Assembly (NCBI RefSeq): GCF_006171285.1
Contig: NZ_CP040889.1
Coordinates: 4,278,001 to 4,342,000 of the forward strand
Direction of reading: 5' to 3'
Source: Leclercia adecarboxylata
GTDB lineage: Bacteria > Pseudomonadota > Gammaproteobacteria > Enterobacterales > Enterobacteriaceae
DNA: 64,000 nt
Below are positions 45,382 to 54,731 of this stretch, piece by piece. A program made the position numbers and the translations under genes. A model generated the notes under the pieces. That model was not told the DNA's origin. It searched no databases and saw only the letters and a program-made list of their open reading frames with translations. The first letter of the stretch is position 1; each line of letters starts with the position of its first letter.

Positions 45382-46137
45382 ATGTCAACTCAACCCTTAA
45401 TGAAGCATGAAGTAGTTCTTCCGGTCATCGTTGACGGCTATCACTGGGCCTGTAATCAGGACCGTATGTGGAACCTGAACGAGCTACATAGGACGCTTGG
45501 GCTTCCACCTGCTAAGGAGCCGGGTCAGTGGCGTAGCTCTCTAAAAGACAAACTCGTTAAAGATGCAAATTTGCATGTTTTAGCAGGACGCTCCGGTGGC
45601 ACACTGGCAACTGAGGAAGCGGCTATTGCCTATGCGATGTGGGTCTCTGACGATTTCTACCTAAAGGTCATCCGTGCTTTCATCGCTTTACGTAACGACA
45701 AAGTGTCAGAAGCTAAGGCGCTGGCGCAGGACTCCAAGGAACTTAAGGGTCTCAAGCCTATAGCCCGTAACTGGCTGGAAAAGCTGGATAACCCGAAGCA
45801 GGGTCACACCCTGACAGAGTGTCTTAAGAATCTCGACTTCAGGTTAGGTACAAAGCTGGTATCAGCCAAGGCTCTTAATGCCGTGTTGAAGTCAGGGCGT
45901 ATAGCTAATCCCTTCTATAGTCGCAAGCTTGACGGTCGAGGACAGCCTGTATTTGACATCTCGTCAGGTGGCTGGATGACCAGCTTCAATCCGAAGGGTC
46001 TGGAGAATGTCTATTACCGTCTTCAGGATAACCACTACAACGGTCAGGAAGGGCTTAAGGTCCTCACCAAGGGCTACGAGTGGCTTAAGTCCAACAAGGT
46101 CGAGCTGGTTCGTCTCTGCGCTAAGGGAGGACTCTAA
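45382..46137 (+). CDS. KilA-N domain protein
   Basis: 251 residues. Residues 15-115 have the KilA-N pattern: VDGYHWACNQDRMWNLNELHRTLGLP ... GGTLATEEAAIAYAMWVSDDFYLKVIRAFIALRND. KilA-N is a DNA-binding fold common in phage and virus proteins. The C-terminal half (about 125-251) is separate and resembles no family I know. AAAGGAGTACAACGAT precedes the start. A perfect palindrome ATGCAAATTTGCAT lies in its own coding region (45563-45576) and shares GATGCAAA with the upstream palindrome cluster. Confidence 0.75.
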   Translation: MSTQPLMKHEVVLPVIVDGYHWACNQDRMWNLNELHRTLGLPPAKEPGQWRSSLKDKLVKDANLHVLAGRSGGTLATEEAAIAYAMWVSDDFYLKVIRAFIALRNDKVSEAKALAQDSKELKGLKPIARNWLEKLDNPKQGHTLTECLKNLDFRLGTKLVSAKALNAVLKSGRIANPFYSRKLDGRGQPVFDISSGGWMTSFNPKGLENVYYRLQDNHYNGQEGLKVLTKGYEWLKSNKVELVRLCAKGGL

Positions 46138-46138
46138 G

Positions 46139-46345
46139 ATGATGATGATTGACCCTAGAACACCTATAGGCAAAGCGACCCTCCGTTACCGTGGTCTTCC
46201 CACTCGTCACCTCCTGTCCCTGCTGAGACTTGGAGTCGATGACTCTGAGCGCCCGTACTACAGCCGGGACGAACTTATAGCGATGCTGGTCGACCGTGAT
46301 TTGAGCAATCAGCTACGCCGAGCGTTAGCGAAGCTTGAGTCTTAA
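46139..46345 (+). CDS. Small satellite protein (68 aa)
   Basis: 68 residues, MMMIDPRTPIGKATLRYRGLPTRHLLSLLRLGVDDSERPYYSRDELIAMLVDRDLSNQLRRALAKLES; the region from LLSLLRLGVDD to ELIAMLVDRD looks SAP-like (helix-extended loop-helix), which would suit nucleic-acid binding. AAGGGAGG is eight bases before ATG 46139, which immediately follows the KilA-N stop. Confidence 0.65.
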   Translation: MMMIDPRTPIGKATLRYRGLPTRHLLSLLRLGVDDSERPYYSRDELIAMLVDRDLSNQLRRALAKLES

Positions 46346-46470
46346 CCTTCCGGAGATTTCCGGATGAACCTAATTTTAAACACCTTTTGAGACGACCGAT
46401 GCGGGGAGACCCGTAGGCATAACTGTGTCTGCGGTACCGATGGTCTCAACTCTCCAGAGGAGTAATTACT

Positions 46471-46962
46471 ATGTTATTCAACAACAACGATTGGAAACTG
46501 TCAGTCACCGACATCAATCTCTACGAAAATACTGTGAGTCTGGACGGTCAGTCCTATCCGCTGTAGCTCGCTATCAAGACCCTCATTCCGGGCTATCTGT
46601 CTGGCCTGCCGTCTACCAGCCGTGAGGCAATGGAGTTACTGGAAGCTCTGGCTGAAGCTGGTGTAGCTATTGGCAACTTCGTCAGTAATGACCTGATGAC
46701 CGCCTACCAACGCCGCCAGATGAACAAACGAGCTGAGGCTGAGCGTATCGCTAAAGAGCAGCGGCTTCAGGCTGAGCGTATGCGTGAAGAGAACATGACC
46801 GATGCAGAGTGGCAGAAAGAGCTACAGCGCCGTGAACAGGTCAAAGCTGAACGCCGGACCTATGGTGAGAACCTCCGCAGTGCTACCCATTCCGCTGGTC
46901 GCTCCCGTGCCGCTATCGTCGCTGACATTGAGTCAGCAGGTAACTGGATGGACAACCTGTAA
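46471..46962 (+). CDS. Scaffold-like coiled-coil protein with in-frame amber codon
   Basis: One frame of 164 codons from ATG 46471 (AGAGGAGTAATTACT upstream) to 46962, interrupted by TAG at 46564-46566 (codon 32). Sequence between the TAG and the next Met (46630) reads as normal protein (LAIKTLIPGYLSGLPSTSREA), and that Met has a poorly spaced ribosome site. The rest is charged and coiled-coil: RRQMNKRAEAERIAKEQRLQ ... WQKELQRREQVKAERR. It sits directly before the capsid-like gene, the scaffold position in T7. Either CAG mutated to TAG, or the codon is read through. Confidence 0.65.
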
Positions 46963-47041
46963 GACCCACGCACACACACAAGTGGTCCTGACCCGATGTC
47001 GGGACCCACAGTATCTAAACTAATTTAGGAGATTGATTATT

Positions 47042-48031
47042 ATGACTATGACTAAAGACAGCTATCAGTTCGGCATTGAGCCAGTACGTATCACCGACAC
47101 CGACAACATTCAGGTTAACGAAGGTCTGCCAACTAACGCTGACCCACAGGTCTATGCTCTGGCACTGGCTAAAGCTGTTAAGACCATGCTGAATGGTGTG
47201 CTGAAGTCTGCTCAGGATAACATCCCATTCCCGATTGAGATTCTGCCAACTCGCAATAGCTTACCGACCCCAATCATTGCTCACACTCTGGCTGACCGCT
47301 CCGTTGTCGTTCCTGTCCGTGGTGGTGAGCGACCTGAAGTAGTGACCGCTCCGTCCGGTCAGGAGATTGTGGTAGAGCCGATTGAACAGGCTATCCTCGT
47401 GTCTCACCAGACCAAGCTATGGGACACTAAGTCCTCAACTGGTTTCACTCAGGGGACGTTGCAGCAGGACGCACTGAACATCTGCGATAACGTGGTCCGT
47501 ACCATTAACTCTAAGATGGTTGACGTTCTGGAGTCTTCCAAGCTGCTGAAGACCGTAGAACTTCCGGTCCTGACTGGTAGCCTGACCGCTAAGGCAGACA
47601 CTATCATGGACGCGCTGTATGAGAACACAGAGTCCTCTTTCGGCTCTGAGGTTACTGACTATGGTATCATTGCCCATGAGTCACACCTCAAGGCTCTCTC
47701 CCGTCTGGCTGCTAAGCAAGGCTTTGGTGGTGAAGACGCTATCGTCGATATGCTGGGTACAGACATCGCGTACTACAACGGTACAGACCGTGGCGTCTTC
47801 ATGATGGCTAAGCGCTTCACGGCTCTGAGCTTCGGTTGCTTCCGTCACGATGGTGAGAATATTACGGTGGTCCTTTCACGTGATGGCGACTCTCAGTCCC
47901 ATGACCTTGAGATTCTCGGTAAGGTATTCGTGGTCGCTGAAGCTGCTACGACCGTCAAGATGGGTGCTGGCTCAGCTACTGCTGTCCTGCCTGTGGTCAA
48001 ACGCCTGAGCTTCACTAAGACGGCAGCGTAA
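47042..48031 (+). CDS. Major capsid-like protein
   Basis: 329 residues. No obvious similarity to T7 gp10, but the layout resembles HK97-fold capsid proteins: a helical N-terminal part, SVVVPVRGGERP, the helix LNICDNVVRTINSKMVDVLES, VTDYGIIAHESHLKALSRLAAK, then MLGTDIAYYNGTDRGVFMMAKRF and a beta-rich C-terminus (SHDLEILGKVFVVAEAATTVKMG). AGGAGA is nine bases upstream of ATG 47042. It is highly designed in T7-style codons. The call rests on fold-like pattern and position between scaffold-like and gp7.3-like genes. Confidence 0.6.
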   Translation: MTMTKDSYQFGIEPVRITDTDNIQVNEGLPTNADPQVYALALAKAVKTMLNGVLKSAQDNIPFPIEILPTRNSLPTPIIAHTLADRSVVVPVRGGERPEVVTAPSGQEIVVEPIEQAILVSHQTKLWDTKSSTGFTQGTLQQDALNICDNVVRTINSKMVDVLESSKLLKTVELPVLTGSLTAKADTIMDALYENTESSFGSEVTDYGIIAHESHLKALSRLAAKQGFGGEDAIVDMLGTDIAYYNGTDRGVFMMAKRFTALSFGCFRHDGENITVVLSRDGDSQSHDLEILGKVFVVAEAATTVKMGAGSATAVLPVVKRLSFTKTAA

Positions 48032-48035
48032 GACC

Positions 48036-48275
48036 GTGGGCAAGAGCATCAGCAAGGGCTTCAGGTCCATCGCTAAGAGCGTGACAGGTGGTGGAGGGAC
48101 TCAGGGTGAGGCTTCTGCTCCATCTCCTATAGCACCTCCTGTAGCACTACCAGATGACACTCAGCAAGCTGTAGTCGATACCCAAGGTCCGGATACCGAG
48201 GGAGGCAGGACCCTGAGCAGAGGTAAGTCTGGGCTAAATATCAGCAGGACTTCAGGTGGTGGATTATCACTGTGA
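48036..48275 (+). CDS. T7 gp7.3-like virion/tail-assembly protein
   Basis: 79 residues from a GTG, 4 bp after the capsid-like gene. Like T7 gp7.3 it starts MGK with a basic segment (SISKGFRSIAKSV), has a Gly-rich then Pro/Ala/Val-rich middle, and ends TEGGRTLSRGKSGLNISRTSGGGLSL; T7 gp7.3 ends with ESGR...GGKKSLSVARSSGGGINI (recalled). T7 gp7.3 is a virion protein needed for tail assembly and ejected at infection. This is the strongest protein-level link to T7-like phages. Confidence 0.75.
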   Translation: MGKSISKGFRSIAKSVTGGGGTQGEASAPSPIAPPVALPDDTQQAVVDTQGPDTEGGRTLSRGKSGLNISRTSGGGLSL

Positions 48276-48353
48276 TTAGTTAACTTGGTCTGGACCTTCG
48301 GGTCTGGACTCTATTTAATGTAATGGTATAACATAGCAGATTAAGGAGGCTTT

Positions 48354-48509
48354 ATGTCTATGACTTCCGCAGACCTGAAGTCTCTCCTGACTCTGGTCTA
48401 TAAACTCGTATTCCTCTCAGTGGGCCTATACATGGTCCTCTCTGGGAGACTCGGTGTGGATGTATTCGACACTTTGTCTAAGGCTGTAGGAGCGCTTCTG
48501 GGTCCTTAG
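48354..48509 (+). CDS. Small single-span membrane protein (51 aa)
   Basis: ATG after TTAAGGAGGCTTT, an excellent ribosome-binding site. 51 residues: MSMTSADLKSLLTLVYKLVF, then LSVGLYMVLSGRLGVDVFDTLSKAVGALLGP. A hydrophobic span covers about residues 11-30. Could be a small holin or anti-holin, or a membrane toxin; no family recognised. Last native gene before the right end. Confidence 0.6.
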   Translation: MSMTSADLKSLLTLVYKLVFLSVGLYMVLSGRLGVDVFDTLSKAVGALLGP

Positions 48510-48747
48510 GTTTGGACTTACAGTGGGGCCGATGGTTTCTGACAGAAAAATGTGAGAGACCATCTAATACATTAAGCCAGCAGCCTTCCCCCATAGGCCC
48601 ACCCTGAGTCCTGACCAAGGCCACCGGAGGGTCCTGACTAGACGTCTAGACGTCCATCTAATGACGCAAGGCTGACACAAAGACTGACACAAGGTCTTGA
48701 CTCAATGTAGGACCTCAGGCCTACTAAGGGTCCGCTTCAAGTCCTTG
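48510..48747 (+). other. Right end of the satellite: hairpins and integrase arm sites
   Basis: No gene. GATGGT...ACCATC (48529-48573 region), GGACTC/GAGTCC-rich repeats, CTGACACAA twice (48672-48680, 48684-48692), TTGACTCAATG (48697-48707) and CTTCAAGTCC (48735-48744), the complement of GGACTTGAAG at 34068-34077 near the left end. Together these look like the P' arm of attP. Confidence 0.65.
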
Positions 48748-48759
48748 TAGTTCCAGATG
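48748..48759 (+). repeat. attR core of the satellite
   Basis: TAGTTCCAGATG, identical to attL. To its right the bacterial ynfF sequence continues in frame. Confidence 0.88.
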
Positions 48760-50162
48760 AACTTGATCGGCACGTCGAGCTTATCTTTGCCGCGCACCCC
48801 GTCGCGGGTGGCGGTCATCTCCGGACCGCGGGCGATAGCGTCGGTCCAGCTGAAGCAGGAGATTTGGGTTTTGACCGGGTTCTCCGGCAGCGGCATGCGT
48901 TCGATGGTGATGGTGTAGGTGGATTCACGCGCGCCGCTGTTGCCGCCGTTAATGCCGACGTTACCGGTGAGGATCGGCAGCATGGCGATGGCGCGGGAGG
49001 TCAGCTCGCCGTTGGCCTGACGCTGCGGCCCCCAGCCCTGGCAGATATATGCCGGTTTCGCGGTGCCGATTTCACGGGCCAGCTTAACGATCCGATCGAC
49101 AGGAATACCGGTGATGCGCGAGGCCCACTCTGGCGTTTTGGCGGTGGCGTCCTCGCCCTGGCCCAGAATATAGGCCTTGTAATGGCCGTTGGCGGGCGCG
49201 CCTTCCGGCAGGGTGGTTTCGTCGTAACCCACGCAATATTTATCGAGGAATGGCTGATCGACAAGGTTTTCGTTAATCAGCACCCAGGCGATACCCGCCA
49301 CCAGGGCGGCATCCGTACCCGGTCGAATCGGGATCCACTCATCTTTACGCCCGGCGGCGGTATCGGTGTAGCGAGGATCGATGACGATCATGCGCGCATT
49401 CGAGCGTTCCCGCGCCTGTTCAAGGTAATACGTGATCCCGCCGCCGCTCATGCGTGTTTCCGCCGGGTTATTACCGAACATCACCACCAGCTTGGTGTTT
49501 TCGATATCCGAGGTGCTGTTGCCCTCGTTACTGCCGTAGGTGTAAGGCATGGCGCAGGCGATCTGCGCGGTGCTGTAGGTGCCGTAATGACTCAGGAAAC
49601 CGCCGTAGCAGTTCATCAAACGGGCCACCAGAGAGGCGTAAGGTGAGGAGCGGGTAATATTACCGCCGACAATTCCGGAAGAGTAATTAATGTAGACCGC
49701 TTCGTTGCCGTATTTAGCCACCACGTCGCGCAGACTGGCGGTGAGCAGATCCAGGGCTTCATCCCAGGTGATGCGTTCGAACTTGCCTTCTCCGCGTTTG
49801 CCCACGCGCTTCATGGGATAGTTCAGACGGTCAGGGTGGTTGATGCGTCTACGGATCGAGCGTCCGCGCAGGCAGGCACGCACCTGATGGTTGCCATAGA
49901 TGTCGTCGCCGGTGTTGTCGGTTTCTACCCAGTAAACTTCATCGTCACGCACGTGCAGGCGCAGGGCGCAGCGGCTGCCGCAGTTGACCGAACAGGCGCC
50001 CCAGACCACTTTATCTTCGCGCGCCTGCTGCACGGCGGCAGCGGCAGGGCGTAAACCAAAGGGCAATGACAGGCCGCCCGCGGCAAGCGCAAGGGATCCG
50101 ATGGCGGTCGATTTGACAAGGGTACGGCGGCTGATCCCGCCGCTTGGCTCATTATCTGACAT
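48748..50162 (-). pseudogene. ynfF: N-terminal 58% of DmsA/YnfF-type reductase, split by element
   Basis: Starts with a Tat leader (GGISRRTLVKSTAIGSLALAAGG) and carries the 4Fe-4S ligands (CSVNCGSRCALRLHV ... ACLRGRSIRRR) and the molybdopterin-binding regions up to VPIKFIWNY. Past 48748 the frame continues 15 codons into the satellite (KDLKRTLSRPEVLH) and stops at 48702. The truncated product keeps the leader and cluster but lacks the C-terminal cofactor-binding domain. The full protein would be a selenate/DMSO-type reductase, exported folded by Tat. Confidence 0.93.
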
Positions 50163-50259
50163 GACTCACTCCATTAGGTTCGTCGTTGAGAACTGATTTC
50201 AGCCGTGATGACGATCTGGCTAATGGAGGGGAGTGTTACCCATTAAGGGGGAGTTAATA

Positions 50260-50273
50260 TTAATGTACATCAA
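50260..50273 (-). promoter_or_regulatory. FNR site upstream of ynfF
   Basis: Minus strand TTGATGTACATTAA matches TTGAT-N4-ATCAA at nine of ten positions. TACCCAT at 50237-50243 fits a NarL heptamer. Anaerobic FNR activation and nitrate/NarL repression are known for E. coli ynfE; same control is inferred here. Confidence 0.7.
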
Positions 50274-50310
50274 AACAAAGGAGATTCCCCCGCGTTAACG
50301 GGGGTAAAAC

Positions 50311-50616
50311 TCACTGCGGCTCGCGTGGCGCCGGGGCCTGATTGCCGCCTCCGCTGACCGGATAGTTGCCGCTGCTGGTGCGGGTATAGAGGATTTTGAG
50401 GGTGTCATTGGCGCAATGGCCTACCACTTCGGCGTCGGGCTTATCGGCCTGATCGTTAGGTACAATGTTCAGCATAAAGCCGCTTTCCGGTACGCCGTTA
50501 TTGATGATCCGCTGCTGGATGTCGCTTTTGATCCGTTCGCAGTTATCGGGTGCCGCCAGCGCGGCCGGGGCGATGCCCGCCAGCAAAAGTGCAGTAATCC
50601 AGGGTAACCGTTTCAT
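50311..50616 (-). CDS. ynfD: DUF1161 protein YnfD
   Basis: 101 residues with a signal peptide MKRLPWITALLLAGIAPAALA. The mature part DNCERIKSDIQQRIINNGVPESGFMLNIVPNDQADKPDAEVVGHCANDTLKILYTR matches E. coli YnfD. Small periplasmic protein of unknown function. AGGAGGCAGATA-type ribosome site precedes it. Confidence 0.9.
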   Translation of the reverse strand: MKRLPWITALLLAGIAPAALAAPDNCERIKSDIQQRIINNGVPESGFMLNIVPNDQADKPDAEVVGHCANDTLKILYTRTSSGNYPVSGGGNQAPAPREPQ

Positions 50617-50716
50617 ATCTGCCTCCTTACGACTGTGTGTTACTATAATAATAGCTAATGTAAACGGTTGTATTTGTTAATATGCCTGGAATTATCTTCT
50701 GCTATCGGTAGGTCAT

Positions 50717-51427
50717 GTGAATAAACACGCGCTTATGCTTGTCCTTGCAGCACTGTTGATGGGGTGTGATAACACCGCCGCGCCGCTGTCGTTTACGCCA
50801 GAAATGGCCAGTTTTTCCAACGAGTTTGATTTCGATCCCCTGCGCGGGCCGGTGAAAGACTTCAGCCAGACGCTGTTCAATGAAAAAGGGGAAGTGGCAA
50901 AGCGCGTCAGCGGCACGCTCTCCACGGAAGGCTGTTTTGACAGCCTGGAGCTGCACGATCTCGAGGCCAACACCGGCATCGCCCTGGTGCTGGACGCTAA
51001 TTATTATCTTGATGCCCAGACCCAGCAAAAAAAGCTGCGGCTGCAGGGCAAATGCCAGCTGGCGGAACTGCCCGCGTCGGGGATCTCATGGGATACCGAT
51101 GACAACGGGTTCATCGTCAGCGCCCACGGCAAGGATATGGAAGTGAACTATCGCTACGATGCCGACGGCTATCCGCTGGGCAAAACCACCGTCTCCGGGG
51201 AGCAGCATCTCTCGATTACGGCGACACCGGCGGCAGATAAGCGCAAGAAGCTGGACTACACCTCGGTAAGCCAGTTGAACGAGAAGCCGCTGGGCAATGT
51301 GAAGCAGACCTGTGATTACGACAGCCACGATAATCCCGTGGAGTGCGAGCTGGAAGTGGTGGATGAAAGCGTTAAACCTGCGGTGTCGCGGAAGTACACC
51401 ATCAAAAACAGCATCGAATACTACTAA
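50717..51427 (+). CDS. ynfC: UPF0257 lipoprotein YnfC
   Basis: 236 residues from GTG 50717 (GGTAGGT upstream). Lipobox LLMGC with lipidated Cys17. The body LSFTPEMASFSNEFDFDPLRGPVKDFSQTL ... NVKQTCDYDSHDNPVECELEVVDE matches E. coli YnfC. Predicted outer-membrane lipoprotein of unknown role. In E. coli speG lies between ynfC and ynfB; here the gap to ynfB is 39 bp, so speG is absent. Confidence 0.92.
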   Translation: MNKHALMLVLAALLMGCDNTAAPLSFTPEMASFSNEFDFDPLRGPVKDFSQTLFNEKGEVAKRVSGTLSTEGCFDSLELHDLEANTGIALVLDANYYLDAQTQQKKLRLQGKCQLAELPASGISWDTDDNGFIVSAHGKDMEVNYRYDADGYPLGKTTVSGEQHLSITATPAADKRKKLDYTSVSQLNEKPLGNVKQTCDYDSHDNPVECELEVVDESVKPAVSRKYTIKNSIEYY

Positions 51428-51466
51428 GCACCGCGCGGGGTACAGCGCGGTGCCTGCGGGCAGAAA

Positions 51467-51796
51467 TCAGGGGGCCATCACGCGGCCGGTGCGGCGGTCG
51501 AGGCAACGCAGGGTGTTGGGCTCCCAGTAGGCGTTGACGTTGGCGCTCTGCTGGCACTTATCCCGCGCGTCAAAGGCTACATCCTCTTTATCCCACTCTT
51601 TCTCAGCGCGGGTATTCACCTTGTGGCGCAGGCTGCGGGTGTCGTTCCATTGCTCTTTATCCATGGCGGCATTCTGACGGCTCTGGGCGCTGTCGCCGGA
51701 TTCAATAATCAGTTTGCTGGTGTTGGCGGATACTGGCGCGATGAAAACAGCGGCCAGCAGGGCAGCCAGACAGAGGCGTGTGCTCAATTTACGCAT
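51467..51796 (-). CDS. ynfB: UPF0482 protein YnfB
   Basis: 109 residues with a signal peptide [24 protein letters not shown]. Mature [39 protein letters not shown] ... [19 protein letters not shown] matches E. coli YnfB. Start at 51796 follows AAGGAAATCGCT. Periplasmic, unknown function. Convergent with ynfC. Confidence 0.92.
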   Translation of the reverse strand: MRKLSTRLCLAALLAAVFIAPVSANTSKLIIESGDSAQSRQNAAMDKEQWNDTRSLRHKVNTRAEKEWDKEDVAFDARDKCQQSANVNAYWEPNTLRCLDRRTGRVMAP

Positions 51797-51943
51797 AGCG
51801 ATTTCCTTCTTGGCGGTGGAAATTCGAATAACCACCGGGATTCTACAACAGTCCATTTTGAGGTCATACCCACATCAGGTATGTGGAAGGGTTCCTTTCA
51901 CATTCAGGTATGATAACCCATCACTCATCAGACAACGTTAAAT

Positions 51944-52270
51944 ATGTTTAAAACAACTTTGCTCTTTTTCGCCACGGCGCTGTGCGAAATTCTCGGCTGT
52001 TTTCTGCCCTGGCTATGGCTGAAAAAGGGCGCTTCGGTGCTGCTGTTAATTCCCGCGGGCGTTGCCCTGGCGCTGTTTGTCTGGCTGCTGACGCTGCATC
52101 CGGCGGCAAGCGGGCGCGTCTATGCCGCCTATGGCGGGGTGTACGTCTGCACCGCGCTGCTGTGGCTGCGGGTGGTGGATGGCGTGAAGCTGAGCCTCTA
52201 CGACTGGGCTGGCGCGGCGGTTGCGCTGTGCGGCATGTTAATCATCGTGGCAGGCTGGGGGCGCGCATAA
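51944..52270 (+). CDS. ynfA: Membrane protein YnfA
   Basis: 108 residues, four helices, UPF0060 family (SMR-like fold). [31 protein letters not shown] ... [27 protein letters not shown] is close to E. coli YnfA. Homologues have been proposed as small multidrug transporters. Divergent from ynfB. Confidence 0.93.
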   Translation: MFKTTLLFFATALCEILGCFLPWLWLKKGASVLLLIPAGVALALFVWLLTLHPAASGRVYAAYGGVYVCTALLWLRVVDGVKLSLYDWAGAAVALCGMLIIVAGWGRA

Positions 52271-52379
52271 GCGCCCAATCTGTGATCAAGCGACGATTTT
52301 TCGATCTTCATACTTGTATGGTAGTAGGGTGATTGCGTAAATTTCCTGCATCACAACAAAAGATGTAAGGAACCAGAAC

Positions 52380-53047
52380 ATGAAGATCGTAGGGGCTGAA
52401 GTATTTGTCACCTGTCCAGGGCGCAACTTTGTCACGCTGAAGATCACCACCGACGAAGGGATTGTCGGCCTGGGTGATGCCACCTTAAATGGCCGCGAGC
52501 TCTCAGTCGCGTCCTACCTGAAAGATCATCTCTGCCCGCAGTTAATCGGCCGCGATGCTCACCGTATCGAAGATATCTGGCAGTTCTTCTATAAAGGCGC
52601 GTACTGGCGTCGTGGCCCGGTCACCATGTCGGCGATTTCCGCCATCGACATGGCGCTGTGGGATATCAAAGCCAAAGCCGCCAATATGCCGCTGTACCAG
52701 CTGCTGGGCGGGGCCTCCCGTGAAGGGGTGATGGTTTACTGCCACACCACCGGACACACCATCGACGACGTGCTGGAAGATTACGCCCGCCACAAAGAGA
52801 TGGGCTTCAAGGCGATCCGCGTTCAGTGCGGCGTGCCGGGAATGAAAACGACCTACGGCATGTCTAAAGGGAAAGGGCTGGCGTATGAGCCTGCCACCAA
52901 GGGCAACTGGCCGGAAGAGCAGCTGTGGTCAACCGAAAAGTACCTCGATTTTACCCCGAAACTGTTTGACGCCGTGCGTAACAAGTATGGCTTTAATGAA
53001 CACCTGCTGCACGACATGCACCACCGCCTGACGCCGATCGAAGTGAA
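52380..53047 (+). pseudogene. rspA: rspA, truncated at the IS junction
   Basis: The first ~222 codons of the enolase-superfamily starvation-sensing protein RspA (mannonate dehydratase group, ~404 aa): [41 protein letters not shown] ... [16 protein letters not shown]. After GAA at 53040-53042 the family sequence stops and IS sequence starts within a few bases. The metal ligands of the C-terminal barrel are lost, so it is inactive. rspB is not in the window. Confidence 0.9.
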
Positions 53048-53115
53048 GTGGTTTACTGAATTTGGCCACCTGAACAGAGGTGATATGCTCACCTCAGAAC
53101 AACACAGGTGCCATA

Positions 53116-54284
<1,169 letters not shown>

Positions 54285-54288
54285 CCAC

Positions 54289-54731
54289 AACAAGAGAATT
54301 CTGGCGAATCCTCCGACGAGCGTCTGACGAAGTTTTTATCAGCTCATCCTGAGGCGGTTATTTACACCCCCAACTTCACCAAGTGGGGAACAGCTGCTGA
54401 CCAGCAATGCGCAGAGTGGATCGTCGCTCTGCTGGAAAAAGTTAAACCCTTCCCTAAGCAACCCGTCATGGCCGCCTGGGCAAATGACGTGCGCCTGATG
54501 CGTGAACTGGACGGACGCAGTCATCGTGAAATATGCGAGCTGTTCCAGTGGGCAAGCAAAGACGCGTTCTGGCACACAAATATCCTCTCGCCTGCAAAGC
54601 TCCGCGCTAAGTGGGACACACTGAGCCTCCAGCGTGATGCTGGCCGCCGGACGAATGCCGGGGGCGCCCAGGGCATCGACTTCAACAACACTGACTGGAT
54701 TAACGAGGTGTTCGATGGAAAGACTATCTGA
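54289..54731 (+). pseudogene. Phage replication protein O, C-terminal part
   Basis: Open from the IS end through TGA 54731 with no start at its left: SGESSDERLTKFLSAHPEAVIYTPNFTKWGTAADQQCAEWIVALLEKV ... SKDAFWHTNILSPAKLRAKWDTLSLQRD. This is the DnaB/P-recruiting end of a lambdoid O-type initiator; the origin-binding N-terminus and the origin are gone. Overlaps the P gene by 17 bp. Confidence 0.8.

Larger units (their letters stand above)
34032..48759 (+). mobile_element. Integrated T7-like phage satellite (14.7 kb with nested transposon)
   Basis: Bounded by direct copies of TAGTTCCAGATG (34032-34043 and 48748-48759) inside ynfF. Contents in order: integrase, an ISL3-type transposon carrying hsdMSR, a 159-aa protein, two promoters of the T7 RNA polymerase class, KilA-N protein, 68-aa protein, scaffold-like, capsid-like, T7 gp7.3-like and small membrane protein. 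Native genes use phage-like codon and base composition, lower in GC than the flanks. No replication, portal, terminase or tail genes are present, so it needs a helper. The promoters and gp7.3 point to a T7-like (Autographiviridae) helper. The satellite reading is an inference. Confidence 0.8.
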
